64,000 bases of DNA, taken from contig JAGGNK010006559.1 of the NCBI GenBank assembly GCA_017590115.1, forward strand, positions 12,044,162 through 12,108,161, given 5' to 3'. The stretch is from Montifringilla adamsi. Lineage: Eukaryota > Chordata > Aves > Passeriformes > Passeridae. The translations under genes were made by a program, and so were the position numbers. Within the stretch, counting starts at the first letter, position 1. Each line of letters opens with the position of its first letter. Under the pieces are notes generated by a model. It saw nothing but the letters and a program-made list of their open reading frames with translations, was not told the DNA's origin and did not search any database. Of the stretch, positions 36,441 to 47,570 are shown piece after piece.

Positions 36441-39400
36441 AAGGAATTTGGAAGTTGTGCCAAACAAAATTTTCAGAGAAAAGTCTTGGGACATTTTCAC
36501 AACAAGACATCAAGACTCCAGTATCCCTTAAGACTATACTCCTGTCTAAAGGATTCACTCTATATTACTACTTTGCCCTGCTATAGGTAACTGAGCCTTT
36601 TGGCCACTGAAAACTGAAATGTTATTAAATATTATACAATATTGGTTAGGAAAGTTATGAGAAACTGGTGCCCAAACTCCTGAGTTCTAGCTGGCATTTT
36701 TGAATAAAAAGAGAAGCAAAAACATGAATCTTCAGTTAGTTCTGCCTATCCCATATGCACAATGCTATATATATATTTTGCAGTGCTTTGAACAGGATTA
36801 TGATCCTTTTGAGTTGAACATGGGAGGGACTTGTACATTACACATAAATACTTCATTAATTTTTAATTTTATTTCTGACTGAAAAGATGGGAAAATGAAG
36901 GAATCAGAAAAAATATTAGGAGTATTCATGCTACAGTGAAGCAAAAAAATATGCATACTGTCACAAAATCTCAAAGAATAAGAGGTTTTCTACCATCACT
37001 GATCCTGCTTTATACTTTGAAAGGACTTGGGCACATGACCAAATTTCTCCAGGAATAACAATGTGCATCAGCTGATCTCTGCTAAAATTAACATCCTCCA
37101 ACCTGTCACACTCAACAAAGCTAGCAAAGCTGAAAAAACCATATCTGAATATCTCCACAATTTGTGTGATTTCAATAAAGATATGATTTGGGAAATAAAC
37201 AAGATATATGCACATATTATAGAAAATCAGTTTTAGGAAGGAATACCCATTCTAACTGGGAGAAGAATTTTTTCTTTTTTTTTGAATGCCAGAAATGGGA
37301 GCTCTTTTCACTTTGACAGCTGCTGTCTTTTATCTTGGAAAAAACATACTTCTCCACAGAGATTATTGCAGTACTATCGCAGCTATGAGTAGGATGGCTT
37401 TGAGAAGGTAAATACTAAGAAAAAAACAAATCTGAGAGACTGACAATAGAAATTAAGTATTTCAAGAAATACAGTTGCTACCCATTGCAAATACAGTGAT
37501 GCACTCTCCCACTTCTGCTCATTCCTCTAACTCCAGCACGCACTAGTTACTCATTCCTGGTGGGAAGGAAATCAGTCAATTATTTGTACAACTTGTTGAA
37601 AACATCCACTCCTACAAACTTATTTAAGCAGACTAGATCAATGCCAGCCTGTCAATAAATGGAGGTCTAACTTGGAGGCTCCTCACCCCAAAGTCAAGGA
37701 AGAATATCCATGTTCTTTGTCCACTTGCAAAGTGTTTCCCGTAATAAGGACATTTCCTACTATGAGGGATCACACAGCCCAAATGTCAGCTCCCTTTTTT
37801 AATCTGTAATTAACATTTGACAAGAAATGTGATAAATATAGCAGAGAAAGGATTTGAATTTTGGTTTTGTCTCTGACCTAAAACCTTCCTACAGCCAGGA
37901 CACTCAGCTGTGAGTTAAATGTGTAAAAAACATCTGAGAAGATGATAGGTTCCTCATCAGTTCCTCATAGACTCACAAGCTCCAGTAACAGAAATTGCTG
38001 AAGTAGGGTCGCTCTGGACTTGTACTTTCAAATATCTTCCCAAGTGAGCTGGCAAGCAGGGGCTGACAAAGGACTGTTTATTGTGCCTGAAAGTAGCTGC
38101 AGTGTCTGGACTAGGAGTCTGGACTCCTTAGGTCAGTCATGTCTCAGAGCCTTAGAAAAGAAGTCCCCAGTTTATAGGAAATGCAATCCAGGCATATAGT
38201 GAAAGTTTGATGAGGAGATTTTTATGTCATCATTGCTACCTCTTAAATATAACAAGGCATTTCATTTACTGCTTATAAAAATACACAAAATTGAAAGACA
38301 CCTACACAATATATAGACAAGACTAATTTAACCTAAATGATGTAGATCTCTGCAATAGCTACTGGTTCAGTCTCCTTACCTTCTGCTCTGGTCCTTGTGG
38401 TGTGGCTGTGTTATTCACTCAGTAATGATTGCGATGACACATTAATTCAGCTTGTTAAAAAGCTTGGAAATTAAATATATTTAAAGAAAGCAAGGCAGAA
38501 GCTAAAACTCAACAGGAGTTGGCAAGTCTGACAGGAAATTATACAGGTCCAGTTACACACTGCAAATACTCAAATAATAAGACGCACAGGCCATTTTTCT
38601 GAAAGAACTGTTTAATTTAATATTTTGGCTGTGTTTCTCTAATCAAAGCCAGCCTGATGGGCCCAGAAAAACAATTACTTTTCCTATGCAGTATTAATAC
38701 TCATAAGTGGCTTCTGCATCCCAGATTGCATCACACCTTGAAGTTTACTTGAAGGTTGTGGTTTAGCACTGAAGCACCTCCAACATGCAAAATGCATCCC
38801 AGATGCTGACTCTTACACAGTGTAGTCAAACAGTGTATAAGTAAATTGTGTCAAATACTTGGAATTATCTAGTCTTCTCTCTGTAGCTTGTCTTACATAA
38901 CCTGCATTAGTCTTGTGGGTTCAGAAAGTCACATTGGCAGCTTGCCAAGCCTCAAGAATTCATTGGGATTTTAAAGCTCCTAATGATCTTACTCAATATC
39001 ACTGCCAAATATTTGTACAAGTGACTTTGGTTTGTTGCTCTTCAAATGAAAAGATAATCAGATGAGAGATTCTCCTAGGCTTTTTAGAGTGTGGTGGGGT
39101 TTTCTTTCTTAAAATTAACCAGAAAGTACAACGATCATACTCATTTAAACCACTATTCCTCCAGGAGAATATATTGAAGTCATAAAAAAAATTATAATTC
39201 TGATTCAATTTCCACAAATTAAGGCAATTCTTATCCTTGTACAACCTACATATCTTCAGCACTACATTGGTGAACAGGGGTTTTCCAGACATTTACATGT
39301 AGTGCTAGAGGCAACAAGTCTTAAGCTACTGCTTCATATCAGAATATATAGCATTTCCTCCCAAACAGTCAGTTCTACCCCCAGCACTGCTACTGACAAA

Positions 39401-40659
39401 AAATCAAGTGGCAAATGAAAGACGTCAGTCTGCCACTACCTAATCTCAAGATTAGATTCCAAGATAATTACACATTTCAAATAGAAATTAGATTAAAACT
39501 AGACTGATATTCTAATCGAGTTAGAGTTCAGTTTGGTAGCTCTCATTGCAACATATTAAAAGAGTCTGATACATGCAAACAAAGGCTGTAATAGTATAGC
39601 TGAAATAATTCAGACTCCTGCATATTTGTAGCCACTGATTTATTTAATTTCAAGGAAATGGGTCATCCTTAAAGAGGTTAAACTCTTTGGGAAGTCTCTA
39701 AGAACTTGCAAAGATTTTCTCTAAACTGGCTCATCTATCTCTGTGTGAACATGTTTTACATATTTAAATATTTCTATGCTTTTTCAGCCCAGTTTGAGCA
39801 GTTACTTCTCAAATGAGATATTTCAACTTTTCTGCACTCCACTCACGTAGATAATTGTTCTTCATCTGATAGTCACTGCACAGGATGGAGTAAAGTACAA
39901 GGAATGTTTGTCTGGACTGGGATTGCAACGTTGGGTTCTCAAAGAGACAGAGTGAGATGAGGGGCTAATTAAAGTATGCTCTTACTTGGTTAATTAGCTA
40001 ATTTGTACTCACAGCAAAGCTTGGCAAACTAGCTCAACTGCAGAGTACACAGTATTCTGACAGCAACCTCACAACTTAGTATTTTAATGTTCATTAAGAA
40101 GACTTGACTTCTCCTGCTCTTATTAAAGTCAGGTTGTGCTTTCCTGGAGTGAATTTGATTGAGTATTCAACACCTTGGAATTATACCTCTCCTTCCAGCG
40201 TCTTTTTCCACAAGTAACTTAAAGGGAACAGCTTGATTCCTAAGCAGCTCTTCTCACACTCATGGTACTCAGATGTGTTTTACCAAGTGTGGGTTAAACA
40301 CTGAAGGGGCAACAACCGCATGGAAAAATAAAGCAGTCACTATGCTTTCAGCAAAGCCTGGACAACATCCAAAGACAGGCTTGTTTTTAGCAAGAGGGGA
40401 TCTTGGCTGGAATCCTGGTGGCCTGATAAGGAAGAGGAACAAATGCAGAAATCAAATCAGATTCTCTCAGGCAGACAGTAAAGAGTATTACTCATAGCAC
40501 TTTATTAGCATTGACTTTCTAAACTTTTGCCATTTATGATATTTCAGGTCCTCAGTTCACTGGAATGTATGGGATTTCTATCAGCCCTTCAGCCCTCACT
40601 GATATGAGTGAATGAATTCTTATTTACCAATATAAGAAGTTTCTCTACTTGTTCTTTTG
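36441..40659. other. Intergenic, no gene seen
   Basis: Unique AT-rich sequence. A homeodomain-type ATTA cluster with a 12-bp palindrome is at 39966-40003. No exon or transposon was recognised with confidence. Confidence 0.5.
39966..40003. promoter_or_regulatory. ATTA-core cluster with palindrome AATTAGCTAATT
   Basis: TAATTAA at 39966-39972 is followed by the perfect 12-bp palindrome AATTAGCTAATT at 39992-40003. Such paired ATTA cores are typical homeodomain dimer sites, but in AT-rich DNA they can arise by chance. Confidence 0.2.
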
Positions 40660-40664
40660 CTTCA

Positions 40665-41000
40665 AAGCATAGAATTAGAATCATAGACTAACTCAGGTTG
40701 GAAGGGATTTTTAAAGGTCAGCTAGTCCAATCTTTCCTGCTATGACCAGCAGCATCTTCAACTGGATCAGGCTGCCTCAGGGCTGCCTCAAGCCTCACCT
40801 TCAATATTTCCAGAGAAAAGGCATATACCACTTCTGGGCAAGTTGTTCCAGAGTTTCACCACCCTCATCTTCTTTAAGAAGAAGTAAAAAAACTTCTTCT
40901 TAAAATCAAATCTAATCCTATCCAATCTAATCTAATCTACCCTCCTTCAGTTTGAAAACATTATCACTTCTCATATTGTAACACCGAGAAGATGGAGGCT
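40665..41000 (-). mobile_element. CR1 3' UTR region (antisense), part 1
   Basis: It starts with the inverted CR1 end 'tagaatcatagactaactcaggttggaagg', then 'caagttgttccagagtttcaccaccctcatc', 'aatctaatctaccctcc' and 'cagtttgaaaacattatcac', in the order of an antisense CR1 3' end. It contains a local hairpin not expected in CR1 (40873-40904). It probably belongs to the same insertion as 41285-41835. Confidence 0.88.
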
Positions 41001-41284
41001 AGGAAGAAGAAGGAAGAAGGAAGAAGAGCAGGACAATGCCCAAATCCCTCCATCTTGTCCCCTAGACTGCAGTAGTAAAATTCTTCAAAATTCCGCCTTT
41101 CACTCTCTGACAACTACTGTTACGCTACTTAAAATTTTGTGACTTGTAATACTTCACATAAGTTGGTAATTTGCTCCATGGGTTGAGATCAAATTCCCAA
41201 GTGTCTTTGGCTTCCTGCCAGGGTCTCCGAGCCCTTGCCAGGATTTTGAGCCATCCAGGCACCCAGAGCAATGTCCTGGGTTCC
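41001..41284. other. Segment between two CR1 parts
   Basis: The CR1 sequence expected here is mostly replaced or eroded. It includes an AAG-rich patch (about 41000-41030) and unique sequence. This could be a deletion plus filler within one CR1 copy. Confidence 0.5.
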
Positions 41285-41835
41285 AACATGTCTTCAATAC
41301 ATTGACAGCCACAGACCTGTACACAACACTCCAAGTGGAGCCTCATGAGAGCAGAGCAGAGCAGCAGAATGGTCTCCCTGCTGCCATACTTGTTTTGACA
41401 CAGTCCTTCTGGGCTGTAAGTGCACACTGCCAGCTCATGTCCAGCCTCTCATCTGCCAGCACCGCCAAAACTTTTTCAGCAGGGTTGCTCAGTCCCTTCA
41501 TCCTCCAGCCTATGTTGATATGTGGGGTTGCACAGACCCAGGTGCAGCACTTGCACTTGGCTTTGATGAACCTCATGAGGTTCACTTCTTGAAGTTATTG
41601 TCTGGATGTCATCGTATTTCTCAGCTGTGTCAACACCACCACTCACTCAATGTCAACTGCAAACTTGCTGAGGGTGCACTCATCTCTCTGTTTAGGACAT
41701 TGATGAAAACATTGAACAGTATTGGTCTCCATACAAACCCTTGTGGAATACCCCTCAGCATTGATCTTCATCTGGACATTGAGATATCAACCACTCCCTC
41801 TGGATTTGATCATCCAAAAAATTCCTCATCCATAT
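41285..41835 (-). mobile_element. CR1 reverse-transcriptase ORF, C-terminal part (antisense, degenerate)
   Basis: On the minus strand the conceptual translation contains NLMRFIKAKCK, ERLDMSWQCALTAQK and SALMRLHLECCVQV, recognisable as the C-terminal part of the CR1 ORF2 protein. It is split over frames (41343-41585 and 41125-41427) by indels, so it is a dead copy. The DNA phrases 'aacttgctgagggtgcactc' and 'atgaacctcatgaggttcac' are typical antisense CR1. Confidence 0.92.
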
Positions 41836-43184
41836 AGTTGCTCCCTCTACAAAACATCCTTTTCATTTTCAAAATTTGTTAACTTCCACTCTAAATGGTC
41901 ATTCCTTCATTTACAAACTCATACTTTCAGTTTTCTTTAGCTGTTTTCAATCTTATACTCATTTCAAGGATTGTGTTAATTTGGGATAATGGGTGGTTTA
42001 TGCGCTTGAGTAGAATTAGCTAAATTTGTTTAACAGTCTGTATTCTTTTCCATTAATAAATAATTGTTCCCTGTAGTTCAATAAACTAGAAAGTAATACT
42101 GAAAGAGTATAACATGCTATCAGTTAGGAACAATGCTATGATTGTGAAGTAAGATTTATTTCAAATATTAATTAGTTTTTAATTTTTAATTTTAGCTACA
42201 ATAGAGTTCATATTTCATTGCAGTCTCTCAAACATAATAATGTCAAACAGTACAGAATGATGCAAAAGGTTTCTGGCATTCCAAGACACACTGTGAATGT
42301 TATTGTCTATTCCAGTTTAATGGGCCTCAATTGCTGTAGCTAATATATCATATTGTGCAAAGAAAAAAAGCATGATTAAATGCTATTCCTATGTTATTAC
42401 ACCATCCATTATTCATTTCTAAAATTAAGGCAATTTTAAAACCCTTCTATCACAATAAATTATTAGAGAAAAACAAAGATCACCTGAGATGAAACCTTGT
42501 TTTTATGCTTTGTTATATTACATGTCTGAGTGTCTGTGGCCTGTGCTGAAAAAGGAGCACATTAAATTCCTGAGAGAAGAAAGTCATAAGAGCACAGGAA
42601 ATCATCATTATCCAACATTATCACTTACATTGGGGAAAGGATACTATGGAGCTATCAAAAACCCCCATATGAGAAAATCATAAGATATCATGCACACAGT
42701 TTTTGTATTCAGTACCCATAGAGGAAGAGGGTTGGACATAGAGCAAGAAGTACTGAAAGATAATTGTACACTTGATATTCTATGAGATAAAGACAACTAA
42801 AATCATAAGATTTTCCAACATGAGTCTGGGAACCCAAATCATAGAAATTTAAGGTTTTCAAAATTGTTATATCAGTATATGGAACATATGTCATGAGTAA
42901 CAAAGTGTACTATGAAACCCAGTAGCATACAAGACCAGTCACCTAAGTGTTCTAAAATTGTTTTCAACAACAAAAAATAACTTACAAAAACCCTTTCCTT
43001 TCCCTCTCTATGCCCGCCACTGAAAAAATAACACTGTTGAACTGCCACAAAAATGTCAGACATACTTCAAGCACAAGAAAATTCTATTTGTTATAACACT
43101 GCTCAAATGCTGTTGCTTAAAAAGCAGTAATGAGGATCCCAAAACTAAATTCTGAAGCTTATTGTTACATAACGTAAAAAGTAC
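41836..43184. other. Intergenic, no gene seen
   Basis: Unique AT-rich sequence between two CR1 insertions. No exon or regulatory structure was recognised. Confidence 0.5.
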
Positions 43185-43492
43185 CCAAAAGATAGAGAGG
43201 AACAATTTGCAAGAACATGTAGTGACAGGACAAGAGGGAATGCCTCAAAAAGTGAAAGACTAGATTTAGATTAACTATTTGAAAGAAATTTTTTACTGTG
43301 TAGGTGGCGAGGCCCCGAAACAGGTTGCTTAGAGAAGTTCTAGATGCTCCATCCCTGAAAGCATTCAACATCAGACTAGATGGACCTCTAAGTAACCCAG
43401 TCTAGTGAAAAGTATCCTTAATCATGGCAGGGGATTTGGAACTAGATTATTTTTAAGGTCTTTTCCAACCCAAGCCACTTTATGAATCTATA
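43185..43492 (+). mobile_element. CR1 3'-end fragment
   Basis: The sequence 'gtagtgacaggacaagaggg', 'gaaacaggttgcttagagaagttctagatgctccatccctg', 'aaggtcttttccaaccc' and 'actttatgaatcta' follows the sense CR1 3' region. About 300 bp, 5'-truncated, with point changes throughout. Orientation is opposite to the copy 2 kb upstream. Confidence 0.92.
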
Positions 43493-46083
43493 TTCAGATG
43501 GTGAAGACAGGAGTAATGATGCAGACAGAAGGATATCCTTGGCCAATCTGTACATTGGCTGGCAGCGAAGGAAAAAGCAAACCAAGATTTAAAGATATTC
43601 TTGGGGGGAAGGAGGGAAAGTACTGTCACATTTATTGATCTATTTTTGAAGTGCCATTCTCTATGAACATCTCAGCATTTGAAAGAGTGACTCCAGAACA
43701 GGAACCAAAAGAACCTTTAAAGACAGGGCAGACAGCATACAGGCAGTGGAAAGATGATGACACATTTTTTGTCACAGTACTACTAGGAGGATTATTTTGA
43801 CTCTTAGAACAACTTGAATATAAAAGATTATAGAGTCAGTATAACAAAACATTTTTCAGCAAGTGCCAGCAGAGAAAATGAATCCAATTACACACTGATA
43901 ACAGAAGAAATGGGCATTTTTAGCAGCATATAATGTCAAACAGATAAAATTAGAGAAACATGTGAACTCAGTTACAAATGGGGAGATGGATTACATCTAA
44001 AGAGAAATAAAATGAACTGTGGTCATAAATTGAACACCATACCATGACATGTACAAGTTCACTGGTCAGACCCATTTTTCATGGTAGATTAGATCTGCTA
44101 GAAGATAGGAAAACTCTCACCAAAAAAGCTGGACCATTCAACGAAAGAGATATTGTCCAGGCTGATAAACAAAAATTCCAAATCTTAAAGTGATTATAAG
44201 ACTAATAATTTCCACAAAGGAAAAAATATCAATAAAGCATGTAAAATTTTAGAAAATATAAATATAGGACATATGCAAAAGAAATGAGAGGCAATGAAGG
44301 GACAAAAATATTGTTTTTTACTAAGTTCAAATGGACTTAGGTCTTGGCTTTAGTATTAGTCTGAGGCTAATGGCACAGAGGCTTGAATAAGACAGAAACA
44401 GGCCCACTGTAGCAATACATGGAATCATAGCTTGCGTCCAATGTGACAGATTCATACCAGTAGTTCAGATTTTAGTTTAAATTGTTTTAGTTTCTAGGTA
44501 TATAAGGAAACCTTAGCAATATAAAGAAATAAATCTATTCAAATACAAGAATTCTGCACCTTGCAAAACACTTTTAGCAACTGACAATTTAAATAACCAT
44601 AAAAGTACAAAACATATTTTAATCTGTTGTTGTATCTTCTACTGTAATTTTTTTTATCTATCTCTTTTATTGCATACAGATTGCCAACCAATACAATATG
44701 TAAACTAAAAGAGAATTTCCACAGCCAGTGTTGCTCTCTCAAAATATTGTATTGTATATTGTATATAAAGAAATGCTACCATAAGAAAAAGAAAGGGCAC
44801 AGAAAGTTACACAGAGTGGCACCTTTGGAATGTATTGGTTCAATAAAATTTTCTTTAAAGGTACAGAAAATTATGCACAAAATGCAGTAAAAATAAAATG
44901 CAAACTTAAGTCAACCGCTACAGTATAGTTCACAAGACAAAATCAAAGCTGCAGTAAGGTGGTGCTAGGTGTTTTCTGACGGGAATCAAAACAAGTCATT
45001 GGATGTTAGAATGAGGGAAAGAGATCTTGTCCTCTCACCTTACCTACTGTCACCTATCATTATCTAGAAACATAATAATGTCACCATCTGGCCTTCAATG
45101 AGACTTTTACTTCAAAATTAGCTTAATTGCTAGTGCAAGTCAAGATGTAATATCAACTCTGTGTGGCAAATGCCCCTTATGCACTGGTCAAAATGTCATC
45201 TTTGCTACCAAACACCGAGCAAGCTTTCTCATTATCTTCTTTAGAGTTCCTGCAAAATAAGCCTCTTGCTGTGCTATTTCCTAAATACTTCCAAAACATG
45301 ATGCACACAAGTGGTCTGAGTAAACTCTTGCAAAGCTGCAAATCACTTCAAGGACTGACAGAAAGCAAAAAGTAACCAAATTGTAGCTACAGAGTTTTTA
45401 AAGCTTCATTGGTCTAGAAAAAAGTTGCTGCTGCTGCTACATGACTGCAGACCTGAAGCGATTGATAATCACATTGATGAGTCATTCTCTGGGTAATCTC
45501 AATTACGTGGTTTCTAGTGTTCAGCAAATTCTTCTTAAATGCATTTTGTTTTAGAGAAGTGGACAAACAGCAATATAACATTGTCCCAACCTTGTAGGAG
45601 AATGTCAGGCTTCATTAGTACTTTTATGAAGATTTACATCTTCAGGTAATGGCACCATCTGCCTAAATATATTTTTCCCAAATCATAATTAGAAAAGTGC
45701 TTAGGTTAAAAGGTTAGGCAGTTAAGGATGGCTTAAATTATCTTTACTGAAATCAACTCATGTTAGTATTTCATCACGTTCACTTTTTTGTCTAAATGTT
45801 TTCTAGTCATGTCCATTTGACTCAAATGTCCAACTTCTAGTGAAGCATTAGTAATCTTGTTAAATGCATTTACAGAGTAAAAGCAAACTGCCTTATCAAT
45901 ATATTTTGCCGTGTACTAGAAATGTTGCAACCCATTTTAAAACTTCCATTTTAAAGCAGTATAACTCCAAACAAATTATGCAAGTCTGATAGAAGATGCA
46001 AGAAACCAAAAGCATTACTGAACTCTCAAGAGTTTAAGTTTTAGTGTCTTGCTTAATTTCATGCTCCAACTGGCTGCTTCTCA

Positions 46084-46117
<34 letters not shown>

Positions 46118-46615
46118 CTGATGAAGAGAAAGGGAAAGAAAATATTTCCCACCATTTTTTCTGGTCCAAGAGCAAAAGCGCATCAAATAAACCAGCAATT
46201 ACAAAAGAAACTAAGGAAAATATGCCCATACACCATGTAGAGAGGACTTGTGGAATCCCTTGCCGCAAAACTTTTGCAGTACTAAATGGGTTTGACGGTT
46301 TCACAGAAGAGGATCCATGGCCTTTTATGTATACTATGGAATACCCTGCTTCTGTCACCAAGGAGAACCTGGAATTCAGCTCAGAAGTTATTGTGAATTT
46401 ATCCACACAGTGTCACTACATACTTGCACCAATTTGTACTTTTTTTCCTGTATTGACAGAGGGGATGCTTAGCTGGGGCTTTGAACCTGCAGTGTGTATC
46501 TAACATTGCTAGAAAATACATCACTGTGCTTTTGCAAGTAGCAGGTCATAGAATTATCTCTATTGTGAAGGGCAAAGACCTGATCTAAATTTGTACAACT
46601 CACTAAGTCAAGGTG
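43493..46615. other. Intergenic, no gene seen
   Basis: Unique, A-rich on the plus strand over about 43870-44330. A run of 27 A is at 46089-46115. No gene was recognised. Confidence 0.5.
46089..46115. repeat. A27 homopolymer
   Basis: An uninterrupted run of 27 A. It makes the Phe run of the minus-strand open frame at 46059-46406. Confidence 0.95.
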
Positions 46616-46699
46616 AACTCATCACCTAGGTGATTAGAACTTCAACTCATCACCTAGGAGATTAGAACTTGAACTCATCACCTAGGTGATTAGATTGTA
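46616..46699. repeat. Three-copy 28-bp tandem repeat with internal palindrome
   Basis: Units are 46616-46643, 46644-46671 and 46672-46699, each starting aactcatcacctagg. Units 1 and 3 contain the perfect 14-bp palindrome ATCACCTAGGTGAT; unit 2 has one change (AGGAGAT). The end of unit 3 (last about 6 bp) has diverged. Confidence 0.95.
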
Positions 46700-47179
46700 G
46701 TCTCATTTATGAACTAATTACTTAGAGAGAACATTCCTGTAATAGCCAGTTAAAAGCCATTATAAGTTCTAGGAAGTATTTTGTATTTTTTCAGAAAAGT
46801 CACAGTTTTCTGAAAAACACGTGGGTAACATGGCCAGGATTAAAAGTTAAATTTCAGAATGGATATAATCTTCAGCAAAATTTGCCTTTGAGTGGTCTGC
46901 CATAAACTGGTGGGTTTTGAAGAGGTTTGTATGGACTGACCATTCAATGTATTGTGCAGCTTTTTTATTACTGCAATTATAAACCATGAATTTAGGTGTT
47001 GCTGTTATTATAGTGTTGCCATCAAATTCAAATTAAATGTCATGTTAACCTGACTTCCATTGGCCACTGCAACACTCAGAATTTGTTTCTGTGTTTGAGT
47101 TGACTTGGCAACATGGAATTTAGATAACAGGACATCTCCTCTAGGCTGATATAGGTAATAGTGCTGGAGACCTGTAAGC
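46700..47179. other. Intergenic, no gene seen
   Basis: Unique AT-rich sequence with nothing recognised. Confidence 0.5.
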
Positions 47180-47275
47180 CAAAATACCAGTTCTTCTCTA
47201 CCATAGGTTTTTATAACTGCTATGAGATCATAGACAAGTTATTTGGGGTCTCTGTGTTCCCCCTTTCCAAGGGCC
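47180..47275 (+). repeat. MIR/L2-like remnant
   Basis: The segment 'actgctatgagatcatagacaagttatttggggtctctgtgttcccc' resembles the conserved 3' motif shared by MIR and L2 (TGTGACCTTGGGCAAGTCACTTAACCTCTCTGTGCCTC). An old diverged copy; the assignment is from memory. Confidence 0.5.
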
Positions 47276-47501
47276 TAATATTTATGACATTTTTGGTTAA
47301 AATGTCATTTTGGCATATTTTCTTAACCACTGAGAAGGCACAACCCCAAAATAATTTATTACCAGTCCTGACTCTCTGGAGTCTAAGTACAGAATCATAT
47401 TGTAGAGAACAGAATTTCCTCCTTATAGTCAAAAATTCTCAGGGGGAAGATCATCTCAGAACTCATAAATAATTGCAGACTGACATATTTTTTTTTTTGT
47501 T

Positions 47502-47502
<1 letters not shown>

Positions 47503-47569
<67 letters not shown>
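47503..47569. repeat. T67 homopolymer
   Basis: 67 consecutive T, preceded by another short T run (47488-47498). The minus-strand Lys-run open frame across it is an artefact. The exact length is doubtful in any assembly. Confidence 0.95.
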
Positions 47570-47570
47570 C

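Noticed and set aside
36199..36586. Phe/Leu/Ser-repeat open frames
   Set aside because: Direct translation of the (TTTTC)16 microsatellite.
41302..41940. Plus-strand open frames over the CR1 copy
   Set aside because: These are the antisense shadow of the degenerate CR1 ORF2 on the minus strand.
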